A stretch of DNA of 64,000 bases. Source: Streptomyces griseus subsp. griseus (GTDB taxonomy: Bacteria > Actinomycetota > Actinomycetes > Streptomycetales > Streptomycetaceae). The notes beneath the pieces were generated by a model. It made no database searches, had not been told where the DNA came from, and saw only the letters and a program-made list of their open reading frames with translations. The stretch is taken from NCBI RefSeq assembly GCF_000720255.1, contig NZ_JOJE01000035.1, positions 1 to 64,000 on the forward strand, in the 5' to 3' direction. The translations under genes and the position numbers were made by a program. Below are positions 45,673 to 55,109 of the stretch, piece by piece. Position 1 is the first letter of the stretch, and each line of letters begins with the position of its first letter.

Positions 45673-45708
45673 CCGGGGCCGGCCGACGCGCACCGCCGCC
45701 GGCCCCGG
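45673..45708 (-). terminator. Hairpin between acyl-CoA synthetase and OFA genes
   Basis: Arms 45673-45683 (CCGGGGCCGGC) and 45698-45708, 11 bp perfect, 14-nt loop, 12 nt past the synthetase stop. Terminator or partial attenuator inside the oxalate module. Confidence 0.6.
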
Positions 45709-45719
45709 GCTCGGTCACC

Positions 45720-47867
45720 TCATGAACCGCCCCCCAACAGTCCTGCCGCCCGTGCCCAGCGGTACTTCGCGCCGAGCACGGCCACCGGCTTCTCCGTGGT
45801 GTACGGGTACGCGACGACCCCCCGCTCGAAGAGGTACTGGCAGGCCTCCTCGACCTCCACGTCACCCGCGAGCGACGCCACCACGGGCTTGTCGATCCCC
45901 CGAGCGCGGAAATCGGCCACCACGCGCGCGGTGAGCTCGGCGAAGACCATGGGAGGGGTCACGATGGTGTGCCAGTAGCCGAGGACGAGCGCGTGCACGC
46001 GCGGGTCCTCCAGACCCAGCCGGATCGTCGCCTCGTACGTCGACGGCGGCTCGCCCCCGGTGATGTCCACCGGGTTGCCCGCGGCCCCGAAGGGCGGGAT
46101 GAACCTGCGGAACGCCTCGTCCAGGTCCGCGGGGATCTCCATCAGCGACAGGCCGTTGTCGGTCACCGCGTCGGACAGCAGCACACCGCTGCCGCCGGCT
46201 CCGGTGATGATGACGACGTTGTCCCCGCGCGGGGTGGGCAGGACCGGCAACGCGCGCGCGTACTCCAGCATGTCGTTCAGGCCCGGCGCCCTGATGACAC
46301 CGGCCTGCCGGAGGATGTCGTCGTACACCGCGTCGTCGCCGGCGAGCGCCCCGGTGTGAGAACCGGCGGCCTTGGCGCCCGCCGCAGTACGCCCCGCCTT
46401 CAGCACGACGACGGGCTTCTTCGGCACGGTCGCACGCGCGGCCTCCACGAAGGCCCGCCCGTCCTTGAGGTCCTCCAGGTGCATCGCGATGCACTTGGTG
46501 TGCGGGTCCTCGCCGAACCACGTCAGCAGGTCGTCCTCGTCCAGGTCCGACTTGTTGCCGAGCCCGACGATCGCCGACACACCCGTCCTGGTGGTCCGTG
46601 CGAAGCCCAGGATCGCCATCCCGATGCCGCCGGACTGTGAGGTGAGCGCCACCCCGCCCTTGACGTCGTACGGCGTGCAGAACGTGGCGCACAGGTCCTG
46701 CCAGGTCGAGTAGTAGCCGTAGATGTTCGGCCCGAGCAGACGGACGCCATGCCGCTCGGCAATGGCCACGATCTCCGCCTGCAGCTCGTGCTCGCCGGTC
46801 TCCGCGAACCCCGAGGGAATCAGTACGGCGTTCGGGATCTTCTTGCGTCCCACCTCCTCCAGGGCCGAGGCCACGAACTTGGCGGGGATCGCGAAGACCG
46901 CCACATCCACCTCACCGGGAACGTCGGTGACACTCTTGTACGCCTTGCGGCCCAGAATGTCATCGGCCTTGGGGTTCACCGGATGGATGTCCCCGGCGAA
47001 GCCGCCGTCGACGAGGTTGCGCATCACCGAGTTGCCGATCTTGCCCTGCTCGTTGGAGGCGCCGATCACGGCGACCGAGTTCGGCTTCATGAGCCGGCGC
47101 ATGGAGGTGAGGATCTCCTCGCGCGTGTAGCGGCGGCGCGGCTTCACGGACGTCTCGGAGAGGATCACGCGGATGTCGGCGGCGACCGCGGCCTCCGCCG
47201 TGGCGATCACCGGGTTGAGGTCCACCTCGGCGATCTCCGGGAAGTCGGCGACCAGTTGGGACACGCGCCGGATCTGTTCGGCGACCGCCCACCGGTCCAC
47301 GCCGGCCTGCCCGCGCACCCCCCGCAGGACCTCGGCAGCCCGGATCGAGTCCAGCATCGACAGGGCCTCGTCGGCGGAGACGGGCGCGAGCCGGAAGGTG
47401 ACGTCCTTGAGCACCTCGACGAGCACCCCGCCGAGCCCGAAGGCCACGACCTTCCCGAACGTCGGGTCGGTGACCGCGCCGACGATGACCTCCTGCCCCT
47501 TGGGCAGCAACTCCTGCACCTGCACGCCCTCGATACGCGCCTGCGGCGCGTACCCGCGCGCGTTCTCGATGATCGCGTGGAACGCGGCCCGTACGTCCGC
47601 CGCCCCCTCGACACCGACGACCACACCGCCGGCGTCGGTCTTGTGCAGGATGTCCGGAGAGACGATCTTCATCACGACGGGCCCGCCGAAGCGCGCCGCG
47701 TACGCCACCGCCTCCTCGACGTCCCGCGCCAGCTCCTCGCCCGGTACGGCGATCCCGTACGCGTCGGCGACCACCTTGCCCTCGGGAGCGGTCAGCGCGG
47801 TCCGCCCCTCGGCTCGTACGGCGTCCAGGAGCGACCGCACCCTCAGCACCCGGTCTTCGGCCATCAC
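45720..47867 (-). CDS. NDP-forming acyl-CoA synthetase (acetate-CoA ligase family), fused subunits
   Basis: 715 residues. The order is beta-type ATP-grasp domain first (about 25-235, VVMKIVSPDILHKTDAGGV, typical), then the CoA-binding and ligase domains (about 255-700; SVAVIGASNEQGKIG, TSQSGGIGMAI, GSHTGALAGDD carrying the expected phosphohistidine). It couples acyl-CoA hydrolysis to ATP synthesis or the reverse. Located directly after frc (GTG 47867, 1 nt from the frc stop). Possible roles: charging oxalate with CoA to prime the Frc cycle, or conserving the energy of formyl-CoA. Substrate not provable here. Confidence 0.88.
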   Translation of the reverse strand: MMAEDRVLRVRSLLDAVRAEGRTALTAPEGKVVADAYGIAVPGEELARDVEEAVAYAARFGGPVVMKIVSPDILHKTDAGGVVVGVEGAADVRAAFHAIIENARGYAPQARIEGVQVQELLPKGQEVIVGAVTDPTFGKVVAFGLGGVLVEVLKDVTFRLAPVSADEALSMLDSIRAAEVLRGVRGQAGVDRWAVAEQIRRVSQLVADFPEIAEVDLNPVIATAEAAVAADIRVILSETSVKPRRRYTREEILTSMRRLMKPNSVAVIGASNEQGKIGNSVMRNLVDGGFAGDIHPVNPKADDILGRKAYKSVTDVPGEVDVAVFAIPAKFVASALEEVGRKKIPNAVLIPSGFAETGEHELQAEIVAIAERHGVRLLGPNIYGYYSTWQDLCATFCTPYDVKGGVALTSQSGGIGMAILGFARTTRTGVSAIVGLGNKSDLDEDDLLTWFGEDPHTKCIAMHLEDLKDGRAFVEAARATVPKKPVVVLKAGRTAAGAKAAGSHTGALAGDDAVYDDILRQAGVIRAPGLNDMLEYARALPVLPTPRGDNVVIITGAGGSGVLLSDAVTDNGLSLMEIPADLDEAFRRFIPPFGAAGNPVDITGGEPPSTYEATIRLGLEDPRVHALVLGYWHTIVTPPMVFAELTARVVADFRARGIDKPVVASLAGDVEVEEACQYLFERGVVAYPYTTEKPVAVLGAKYRWARAAGLLGGGS

Positions 47868-47868
47868 G

Positions 47869-49110
47869 TCAGATCACTCCGTTCGACTTCAGCAGGCGCA
47901 GCTCCTCGTCGCCGAGCCCGAGCTCACCGACGTAGATCTCCTCGTTGTGCTCGCCGAGCAGCGGTGACGTGGTCACGTCGACGGGGGAGTCGGAGAGCTT
48001 GAGCGGGCTGCCCACGGTCACGAACTCGCCGCGCTGCGGGTGGGGCACGGTCACGACCATCTCGTTGGCGACCAGCGACCGGTCCTCGATGATCTCCCTG
48101 GTGGACAGGATCGGCCCGCACGGGATGTTGTGGGCGTTGAGCCGCTCCAGCACCTCCCACTTGGGCAGCGTCGAGGACCACTCCTCGATCAGCTGGAACA
48201 TCTTGGTGAGTTTGGGCAGACGGGCCTGAGGCGTGGCCCACTCGGGGTCGTCGGCCAGCTCGGGCCGGCCGATGAGCTCGCTGATGGGCCGCCAGCCCAC
48301 CGGCTGCACGATGACGTACACGTAGTCGTTGGGGCCGCCCGGCGAGCACTTGACCGCCCAGCCGGGCTGACCGCCACCGGACGCGTTTCCCGAACGGGGA
48401 ACCTCGTCGCCGAAGTCGTCGTTGGGATATTCAGCGAGCGGGCCGTGTGCCAGGCGCTGCTGGTCGCGCAGCTTCACCCGGCAGAGGTTGAGCACAGCGT
48501 GCTGCATGGCCACGTTGACCCGCTGCCCGCGCCCGGTGTGCTCCCGCTGGTAAAGCGCCGCGAGGATGCCCGCCACGGCGTGGACGCCCGTGCCCGAGTC
48601 CCCGATCTGGGCCCCCGTCGCCAGCGGCGGCCCTTCCTCGAAACCGGTGGTCGACATCGACCCGCCCATGGCCTGAGCGACGACCTCGTACGCCTTGAAG
48701 TCGGTGTACGGACCGTCCCCGAACCCCTTGATGGAGGCATAGACGATCCGCGGATTGATCTCCTGGATGCGGTCCCAGGTGAAGCCCATACGGTCGACCG
48801 CGCCCGGTCCGAAGTTCTCGACCATGACGTCCGAGCGCCGGATCAGCTCGGTGAGGATCTCCTTGCCGCGCCTCGTCTTGGTGTTGAGGGTGATGCTCCG
48901 CTTGTTGCAGTTGAGCATCGTGAAGTAGAGGGAGTCGACGTCCGGGAGGTCGCGCAGCTGCTGGCGCGTGATGTCACCGGTCGGCGCCTCCAGCTTGATG
49001 ACGTCCGCGCCGAGCCAGGCGAGCAGCTGGGTCGCGGACGGTCCGGACTGGACGTGGGTCATGTCCAGGACGCGGATCCCGTCGAGTGCCTTCGTGGGCG
49101 TTCCGGTCAT
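47869..49110 (-). CDS. frc: Formyl-CoA:oxalate CoA-transferase
   Basis: 413 residues, class III CoA-transferase. It moves CoA from formyl-CoA to oxalate. Diagnostic parts are intact: [20 protein letters not shown], the catalytic Asp171 in [10 protein letters not shown] and the mobile glycine loop [11 protein letters not shown] (GGGQ at 245-248). RDQQRL, LAEYP and the final LLGEHNEE also fit true Frc rather than generic CaiB-like relatives. It sits between the ThDP decarboxylase (9 nt gap) and the acyl-CoA synthetase, forming the core of an oxalate operon. Confidence 0.93.
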   Translation of the reverse strand: MTGTPTKALDGIRVLDMTHVQSGPSATQLLAWLGADVIKLEAPTGDITRQQLRDLPDVDSLYFTMLNCNKRSITLNTKTRRGKEILTELIRRSDVMVENFGPGAVDRMGFTWDRIQEINPRIVYASIKGFGDGPYTDFKAYEVVAQAMGGSMSTTGFEEGPPLATGAQIGDSGTGVHAVAGILAALYQREHTGRGQRVNVAMQHAVLNLCRVKLRDQQRLAHGPLAEYPNDDFGDEVPRSGNASGGGQPGWAVKCSPGGPNDYVYVIVQPVGWRPISELIGRPELADDPEWATPQARLPKLTKMFQLIEEWSSTLPKWEVLERLNAHNIPCGPILSTREIIEDRSLVANEMVVTVPHPQRGEFVTVGSPLKLSDSPVDVTTSPLLGEHNEEIYVGELGLGDEELRLLKSNGVI

Positions 49111-49119
49111 GGGGCCACC

Positions 49120-50802
49120 TCACTTGTACATCGTCTGGTTCATGGTTCCGGGGGCGTACGCGTCGGGGTCGACCCAGACGTTGATCAGCGAGGGCTTCCC
49201 GGACTCGCGGGCGCGTCGCAGCGCGGGGCCGATGTCGGCGGGGTCGCGGACCTCCTCGCCATGACCGCCCAGCATCTGGGCGAACTTGTCGTAGTGGACG
49301 TCACCGAGGGTGTTGCCGACCCGCTGGCGCTCCTGGCCGTACTTCTGGGCCTGGCCGTAGCGGATCTGGTTCATGGAGGAGTTGTTGCCGACGATGCCGA
49401 CGAAGGGGAGGTCGTAGCGGACGAGGGTTTCGAAGTCCCAGCCGGTGAGGGAGAACGCCCCGTCGCCGAAGAGGGCGACGACCTCCTTGTCGGGCCGCGC
49501 CTGCTTGGCCGCGAGCACGAACGGGACGCCGACGCCGAGGGTGCCGAGCGGCCCGGGGTCCATCCAGTGCCCGGGCGACTTGGGCTGCACGACCTGACCG
49601 GAGAAGGTGACGATGTCGCCTCCGTCGCCGATGTAGATCGAGTCCTCGGTGAGGAAGTCGTTGATCTCGCTGACCAGACGGTAGGGGTGGATCGGCGAGG
49701 CGTCCGACCGCAGGCTCGGCAGCCGCTTCTCGATCGCGGTCTGCTCGGCGGCGCGCAGCTCGTCGAGCCACTCCTTGCGCTTCGACGCACCGCCGTTGAG
49801 GCGTCCGGAGGCGGCCTCGGTCACCGACTTCAGCACCAGTCCCGCGTCACCGACGATGCCGAGGTCGATGTCGCGGTTCTTGCCCACCGTCCGGTAGTCG
49901 AGGTCGATCTGCACGACGGTCGCGTTCGGGGAGAGCCGTTTGCCGTAGCCCATCCGGAAGTCGAAGGGGGTGCCCACGATGACGATCACGTCGGCGTTGG
50001 AGAACGCGTAGCGACGCGACAGCTGGTAGTGGTGCGGGTCGCCGGGCGGCAGCGTGCCACGGCCGGCGCCGTTCATGTACGCCGGGATGTTCAGCGTGCG
50101 CACCAGCTCGACGGCCGCCTCGGTGCCGCGGGTGGTCCAGACCTGACTGCCCAGCAGGATGGCCGGTTTCTCGGCGTGGACGAGGAGGTCGGCGAGCTTC
50201 TCGATCGCCTCGGGGTCGCCGGGGGAGCGCGTCGAGGCGCGGTAGGCACCGGTCTTCGGCACGCGTGCCTTGGCCACCGGCACCTTGGCGTCGAGGACGT
50301 CACGCGGGATCTCCAGGAAGGAGGGCCCGGGAGCGCCGTGGTAGCACTCGCGGAACGCCATCGACACCATGTCCGCGGCGCGGGCCGTGTCCGGCACGGC
50401 CGCAGCGAACTTGGTGATCGGCGTCATCATGTCGACGTGCGGAAGGTCCTGAAGGGACCCCATTTTGTGCTGGGTGAGGGCTCCCTGACCACCGATCAGC
50501 AGCATCGGGGACTCCGCGCGGAAGGCGTTGGCGACGCCGGTGACCGCGTCGGTCGTCCCCGGCCCCGCGGTGACGACCGCGCAACCGGGTTTGCCGGTGA
50601 TGCGTGCGTAGCCGTCGGCGGCGTGGGCGGCGACCTGTTCGTGGCGTACGTCGACTACTTCTATGCCCTCGTCGACGCAGCCGTCGTAGATGTCGATGAT
50701 GTGGCCGCCGCACAGCGTGTAGATGCGGTCGACCCCCTCGGCCTTCAGCGCCTTGGCAACGAGATGACCACCGGAGATGACGTCCTGGGTGTCGTCGGGC
50801 AT
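49120..50802 (-). CDS. ThDP-dependent decarboxylase/lyase, candidate non-canonical oxalyl-CoA decarboxylase
   Basis: 560 residues from ATG 50802. Three-domain ThDP enzyme: Pyr domain with the cofactor-activating Glu in RHEQVAAHAADGYAR, central domain with PAYMNGAGRGTLPPGD, PP domain with the ThDP motif GDGAFSLTGWDFETLV ending in GNNSS. Position before frc predicts oxalyl-CoA decarboxylase. However, the Oxalobacter and E. coli enzymes have QQGDYEE with catalytic Tyr-Glu in the first domain, where this protein has GSLQDLPHVDMM, closer to 2-hydroxyacyl-CoA lyases. So either an alternative oxalyl-CoA decarboxylase or a hydroxyacyl-CoA lyase making formyl-CoA. Confidence 0.8.
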   Translation of the reverse strand: MPDDTQDVISGGHLVAKALKAEGVDRIYTLCGGHIIDIYDGCVDEGIEVVDVRHEQVAAHAADGYARITGKPGCAVVTAGPGTTDAVTGVANAFRAESPMLLIGGQGALTQHKMGSLQDLPHVDMMTPITKFAAAVPDTARAADMVSMAFRECYHGAPGPSFLEIPRDVLDAKVPVAKARVPKTGAYRASTRSPGDPEAIEKLADLLVHAEKPAILLGSQVWTTRGTEAAVELVRTLNIPAYMNGAGRGTLPPGDPHHYQLSRRYAFSNADVIVIVGTPFDFRMGYGKRLSPNATVVQIDLDYRTVGKNRDIDLGIVGDAGLVLKSVTEAASGRLNGGASKRKEWLDELRAAEQTAIEKRLPSLRSDASPIHPYRLVSEINDFLTEDSIYIGDGGDIVTFSGQVVQPKSPGHWMDPGPLGTLGVGVPFVLAAKQARPDKEVVALFGDGAFSLTGWDFETLVRYDLPFVGIVGNNSSMNQIRYGQAQKYGQERQRVGNTLGDVHYDKFAQMLGGHGEEVRDPADIGPALRRARESGKPSLINVWVDPDAYAPGTMNQTMYK

Positions 50803-50853
50803 GGCGAAGTCCTGTCCCTTCGTAGGGGGTTGTGAGGCTCTCGCGGTACATTG

Positions 50854-50877
50854 CATACAGTCGACGAATACTGTATG
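50854..50877. promoter_or_regulatory. Candidate GntR operator CATACAG-N10-CTGTATG
   Basis: Perfect 7-bp inverted repeat (50854-50860 and 50871-50877) whose spacer contains TCGACGAA. It lies between the divergent ThDP decarboxylase (52 nt) and sucC-like (70 nt) starts, so one site could control both strands. Shares words with sites at 25.06, 27.72 and 30.38 kb. Confidence 0.6.
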
Positions 50878-50946
50878 AAGCTTGTTATCCCGCATCCGGT
50901 GGGTGGTGTCCAGGGGGCGTGCGGCACTTTTCAGACAGGAGCCGAG

Positions 50947-52080
50947 ATGGACCTGTACGAACACCAGGCAAGGGAACTCTTCGAGGAACACGGCATCTTG
51001 GTGCCACGGGCCGAGGTGACGGACTCACCGAAGAAGGCCCGTGAGATCGCCCGCGGGCTCGGTGGCCGGACCGTGGTGAAAGCCCAGGTCAAGGCCGGTG
51101 GACGCGGCAAGGCAGGCGGGGTGAGGCTCGCCGCGGACCCGGCCGCCGCCGAACTGACGGCACGCCAGATCCTGGGCATGGACATCGAGGGCCACCCCGT
51201 GCGCACGGTCATGCTGGCCCAACCCGTCGACATCCAGGCCGAGTTCTACGTCTCCTACGTCCTCGACCGCGCGGCGGGCCGTTTCCTCGCGATCGCGTCC
51301 GCGGAGGGCGGCATGGAGATCGAGGAGGTCGCCGCGAGCCGACCGGAAGCTGTCGCCCGCGTACACGTCGACCCCGCCGAGGGCGTCACCTCGGCGAAGG
51401 CGGCCGAGATCGCCGAGGCGGCCGGACTGCCCCCGCAGACCGTCGACGTGCTGGTACGGCTGTGGGAGGTGCTGGTCCGCGAGGACGCCCTCCTCGTCGA
51501 GGTCAACCCCCTCGTCCGCACGACCCAGGGCCGGATCGTCGCCCTCGACGGCAAGGTCACCCTCGACGACAACGCCTGCTTGCGGCAGTCCCGTTGGGGC
51601 GCGTACGGCGAGGCGGGGGACGACGACCCGTTGGAGGCGGCGGCCGCAGCCAAGGGCCTCAACTACGTCAGGCTCGACGGCGAGGTCGGCGTCATCGGCA
51701 ACGGAGCGGGCCTCGTGATGTCGACGCTCGACGTGGTCGCGGGCCGCGGGGCGCGCCCCGCCAACTTCCTCGACATAGGCGGCGGGGCATCGGCGCGGAT
51801 CATGGCCGACGGTCTGTCCGTCGTCCTCTCCGACCCGGCCGTGAAGTCGGTCCTCGTCAACGTCTTCGGCGGTATCACCGCGTGCGACGCGGTCGCGGAT
51901 GGCATCGTCCAGGCCCTGGACACCGTCCGGCTGACCAAGCCGCTGGTGGTCCGCCTCGACGGCAACAACGCCGCGCGCGGCCGCGCCCTCCTGGACGCCC
52001 GCGCGCACCCACTGGTCCAGCAGGCCACCACCATGGACGGCGCCGCCCGCCGTGCCGCCCAACTCGCCACGACAGCTTGA
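50947..52080 (+). CDS. sucC: Succinate-CoA ligase beta subunit-like protein (second-copy type)
   Basis: 377 residues from ATG 50947 with AGGAG 6 nt upstream. ATP-grasp domain ([38 protein letters not shown]) and the CoA-ligase domain ([21 protein letters not shown]). TCA-cycle succinyl-CoA synthetase makes ATP from succinyl-CoA. This pair lies in an oxalate module, divergent from the ThDP decarboxylase and sharing its promoter region, so it may serve another short acyl-CoA (formyl-, oxalyl- or succinyl-CoA). Followed by the alpha subunit after 10 nt. Confidence 0.88.
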   Translation: MDLYEHQARELFEEHGILVPRAEVTDSPKKAREIARGLGGRTVVKAQVKAGGRGKAGGVRLAADPAAAELTARQILGMDIEGHPVRTVMLAQPVDIQAEFYVSYVLDRAAGRFLAIASAEGGMEIEEVAASRPEAVARVHVDPAEGVTSAKAAEIAEAAGLPPQTVDVLVRLWEVLVREDALLVEVNPLVRTTQGRIVALDGKVTLDDNACLRQSRWGAYGEAGDDDPLEAAAAAKGLNYVRLDGEVGVIGNGAGLVMSTLDVVAGRGARPANFLDIGGGASARIMADGLSVVLSDPAVKSVLVNVFGGITACDAVADGIVQALDTVRLTKPLVVRLDGNNAARGRALLDARAHPLVQQATTMDGAARRAAQLATTA

Positions 52081-52090
52081 GGAGCGGGAC

Positions 52091-52963
52091 ATGGCCATCT
52101 ATCTGACCAAGGAGAGCAAGGTCCTCGTCCAGGGCATGACCGGTGGCGAGGGCATGAAGCACACCCGGCGGATGCTCGCCGCCGGCACCGAGGTCGTCGG
52201 CGGGGTCAACCCCCGCAAGGCCGGCCGCACCGTGCACTTCGACGAGCGGGCCGTCCCCGTCTTCGGATCGGTCACCGACGGCATACGGGCGACCGGAGCC
52301 GACGTCACCGTGGTCTTCGTGCCGCCCGCCTTCGCCAGGGCGGCGGTCATGGAGGCCGCCGACGCCGGGATCGGACTCGCGGTCGTCATCACCGAGGGCA
52401 TCCCCGTCCACGACTCCGTCGCGTTCACCGCGTACGCGAAGCGGCGCGGCACACGTGTCGTCGGGCCCAACTGCCCCGGCCTGATCAGCCCCGGCCAGGC
52501 CAACGCCGGCATCATCCCCGCCGACATCACCAAGCCGGGCCGCATCGGCCTCGTCTCCAAGTCCGGCACGCTCACGTACCAGCTGATGTACGAGCTGCGG
52601 GACACCGGGTTCTCCACGTGTGTCGGCATCGGCGGCGACCCCGTCGTCGGCACCAGCCACATCGACTGCCTGGCCGCCTTCGAGGACGATCCCGACACCG
52701 AGCTGATCGTCCTCATCGGGGAGATCGGTGGCGACGCCGAGGAACGCGCCGCCGCGTACGTCCGCGAGCACGTCACCAAGCCGGTCGTCGGTTACATCGC
52801 CGGTTTCACGGCCCCCGAGGGAAGGACGATGGGCCACGCCGGCGCCATCGTGTCCGGTTCCTCGGGAACGGCCCACGCGAAGAAGGAGGCCCTGGAAGCG
52901 GCCGGCGTCCGCGTGGGCGACACCCCGACGGAGACGGCCCGACTGGTGTCGGCCCTGCTCTGA
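52091..52963 (+). CDS. sucD: Succinate-CoA ligase alpha subunit-like protein
   Basis: 290 residues from ATG 52091 (GAGGAGCGGG upstream). CoA-binding Rossmann domain ([16 protein letters not shown]) and ligase domain with [22 protein letters not shown] and the phosphohistidine His249 in [11 protein letters not shown]. Forms the heterodimer or tetramer with the upstream beta subunit. All catalytic marks intact. Substrate as discussed for the beta subunit. Confidence 0.9.
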   Translation: MAIYLTKESKVLVQGMTGGEGMKHTRRMLAAGTEVVGGVNPRKAGRTVHFDERAVPVFGSVTDGIRATGADVTVVFVPPAFARAAVMEAADAGIGLAVVITEGIPVHDSVAFTAYAKRRGTRVVGPNCPGLISPGQANAGIIPADITKPGRIGLVSKSGTLTYQLMYELRDTGFSTCVGIGGDPVVGTSHIDCLAAFEDDPDTELIVLIGEIGGDAEERAAAYVREHVTKPVVGYIAGFTAPEGRTMGHAGAIVSGSSGTAHAKKEALEAAGVRVGDTPTETARLVSALL

Positions 52964-52975
52964 AGGTCACCCCCA

Positions 52976-53140
52976 CCCGCGCACAGCCCGGCCCGACCGT
53001 CCGCGCCCACACCCTCCCGCACCCCCGCCCGCGCGCAGCCCGGCCCGACCGTCCGCGCCCACACTCTCCCGTACCCCCGCCCGCGCGCAGCCCGGCCCGA
53101 CCGTCCGCGCCCACACCCTCCCGCACCCCCGCCCGGCGTG
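52976..53140. repeat. 52-bp tandem repeat, three copies
   Basis: The block beginning AGCCCGGCCCGACCGTCCGC repeats at 52985, 53037 and 53089 with an exact 52-bp period and only a few substitutions (for example CACCCTCCCGCA versus CACTCTCCCGTA). It fills the gap between the sucD-like and aldehyde dehydrogenase genes. No spacers, so not a CRISPR array. Probably a recent local duplication. Confidence 0.9.
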
Positions 53141-53186
53141 GGGGCCCCTGTCCTCTCGACCGTGCACCGAGAGCGGAGCGACCCCG

Positions 53187-54776
53187 ATGAGCAACCCCGT
53201 GACCAAGCCCCTGACCACGTCCACGCCCACACCCATGCCTACTACCCTCACCCTGAAATCCGGCGCCTCCTGGGACGACGCCTGGCGTCGCTGCCTCGCC
53301 GCGGCCCCCGAGGCGTTCCAGGACGACCGTGTCCTCAACCTCTGGGACTCCGGCTGGCGGGCGGACGGCCGTGCGCTGCCCGCCACCAGCCCTGTCGACG
53401 GCCGCCCCGTCGCGGGCCCGCCCCGCCTGGACCGGGCCACCGCCCACCACGCCGTACGCGCCTGCCTCGACCAGCACCGCGCCTGGCGGCACGTTCCCCT
53501 CGACGAGCGCCGGGCCCGCCTGGCGGCCGCCCTCGACGCCCTCACCGCGCACCGCGAACTCCTCGCGCTCCTGCTCGTGTGGGAGATCGGCAAGCCCTGG
53601 AGGTCGGCGCAGGCCGATGTCGACCGAGCCGTCGACGGAGTGCGCTGGTACGTCGACGGCATCGAGCCGATGCTCGCCGGCCGGGCCCCGCTGGACGGCC
53701 CGGTGTCCAACATCGCCAGCTGGAACTACCCGATGAGCGTGCTCGTTCACGCAGTGTTGGTACAAGCACTGGCAGGCAACGCGGTCATCGCCAAGACCCC
53801 GACGGACGGCGGTGTCGCCTGTCTGACCCTGGCCTGTGCCCTCGCCGCACGCGAAGGCCTTCCCATCACCCTCGTCAGCGGCAGCGGAAGCGAGCTGTCG
53901 GAGGCGCTCGTGCGGGCGCCCGAGATCGGCTGTGTCTCCTTCGTCGGCGGCCGCGACACCGGCGCCGCGGTGGCCACGGCAGTCGCCGACCTCGGCAAAC
54001 GGCACATCCTCGAACAGGAGGGACTCAACACCTGGGGCATCTGGAACCACTCGGACTGGGACGCGCTCACGGCGGTCGTCCCCAAGCTCTTCGACTACGG
54101 CAAGCAGCGCTGTACGGCCTATCCGCGATTCGTAGTCCAGCGTGAGTTGTTCGACGCGTTCCTGGCGGCGTACCTCCCGGCGGTCCGCACGCTCAGGGTC
54201 GGACACCCGCTGGCGGTCGAGGAGGCAGGCGACCCCTGCCCGCAGCTCGACTTCGGGCCGGTGATCAACGCGGCCAAGGCCAAGGAACTGCACGACCAGG
54301 TCGCCGAGGCCATCGACCGGGGTGCCGTCCCGCTGTACCGCGGCAACCCGGCGAACGCCCACTTCCTGCCTGGTCAGGACACCTCGGCGTACGTCCAGCC
54401 GGTCACCCTCCTCGGCCCGCCGCCGTCCTCGCCGCTGCACCACGCGGAGCCGTTCGGCCCGGTCGACACGATCGTCCTGGTGGATACGGAGGCGGAGCTG
54501 CTCGCGGCGATGAACGCCTCCAACGGCGCGCTGGTCGCCACGCTGTGCACGGACGACCGGGCGACCTATGACCGGCTGGCACCGCAGATCCGCGCCTTCA
54601 AGGTGGGGCATGGCACTCCGCGCTCCCGGGGAGACCGCGACGAGCTGTTCGGCGGCCTCGGCGCGTCCTGGCGCGGGGCCTTCGTCGGCGGCGAGCTGCT
54701 GGTGCGCGCGGTGACGCGAGGCCCGGCCGGGGAGCGGCTGCCCGGGAACTTCCCGGAGTACCAGCTCATGCCCTGA
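53187..54776 (+). CDS. Aldehyde dehydrogenase family protein
   Basis: 529 residues from ATG 53187 (GGAG upstream). ALDH fold: NIASWNYPMSVLVH, ALAGNAVIAKTP, FVGGRDTGAAVA, nucleophile Cys309 in GKQRCTAYPRFV and HHAEPFGPVDTIV. The usual ELGGK motif is replaced by LEQEGLNTWGIW, so this is a divergent subgroup. It lies after the sucCD-like pair beyond a tandem repeat and is closed by a hairpin. A CoA-acylating or glyoxylate/semialdehyde role would suit the oxalate setting but is only inferred. Confidence 0.82.
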   Translation: MSNPVTKPLTTSTPTPMPTTLTLKSGASWDDAWRRCLAAAPEAFQDDRVLNLWDSGWRADGRALPATSPVDGRPVAGPPRLDRATAHHAVRACLDQHRAWRHVPLDERRARLAAALDALTAHRELLALLLVWEIGKPWRSAQADVDRAVDGVRWYVDGIEPMLAGRAPLDGPVSNIASWNYPMSVLVHAVLVQALAGNAVIAKTPTDGGVACLTLACALAAREGLPITLVSGSGSELSEALVRAPEIGCVSFVGGRDTGAAVATAVADLGKRHILEQEGLNTWGIWNHSDWDALTAVVPKLFDYGKQRCTAYPRFVVQRELFDAFLAAYLPAVRTLRVGHPLAVEEAGDPCPQLDFGPVINAAKAKELHDQVAEAIDRGAVPLYRGNPANAHFLPGQDTSAYVQPVTLLGPPPSSPLHHAEPFGPVDTIVLVDTEAELLAAMNASNGALVATLCTDDRATYDRLAPQIRAFKVGHGTPRSRGDRDELFGGLGASWRGAFVGGELLVRAVTRGPAGERLPGNFPEYQLMP

Positions 54777-54804
54777 GCAGGCGGAACACATCCTGCGGCC
54801 CACT

Positions 54805-54830
54805 CCGGGGTGACCGAATCGTCACCCCGG
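54805..54830 (+). terminator. Hairpin after aldehyde dehydrogenase
   Basis: Perfect 10-bp arms CCGGGGTGAC (54805-54814) and GTCACCCCGG (54821-54830), loop of 6 nt, 28 nt after the stop. Confidence 0.65.
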
Positions 54831-54961
54831 GTGAGGCGCTCGCCCGAGGTCGCCCACGTGTGTCCGTGGGGACGGAAACGCAGGTGAAGGGCACTCCGAA
54901 AGCTTGGTATTGTTGTCCATGTCGCCGCGGGGAACACCCCCGGCCAGGCGGCAGACACCTT

Positions 54962-55049
54962 GTCCGGGTGGCGGAATGGCAGACGCGCTAGCTTGAGGTG
55001 CTAGTGCCCTTTATCGGGCGTGGGGGTTCAAGTCCCCCCTCGGACACCA
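54962..55049 (+). tRNA. tRNA-Leu(GAG)
   Basis: 88 nt with encoded CCA. Acceptor arms GTCCGGG/CTCGGAC pair with one G-T; anticodon stem CTAGC/GCTAG closes the loop TTGAGGT giving anticodon GAG; a long variable arm (TGCCCTTTATCGGGCG region) marks a class II tRNA; T-arm GGGGGTTCAAGTCCCCC. Confidence 0.95.
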
Positions 55050-55053
55050 CCGA

Positions 55054-55097
55054 CCTCGGGCGGGTCGAGCGAAGGCTCGATCCGCCCGAGGTTTTTT
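55054..55097 (+). terminator. Intrinsic terminator of tRNA-Leu
   Basis: 17-bp stem (55054-55070 with 55075-55091, one G-T pair), GAAG tetraloop, then six T residues. An unusually classical rho-independent terminator for this genome type. Confidence 0.95.
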
Positions 55098-55109
55098 GAT
55101 CAAAAAGCG

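Noticed and set aside
52976..53140. CRISPR array
   Set aside because: The 52-bp units are contiguous with no unique spacers, and no cas genes are nearby.
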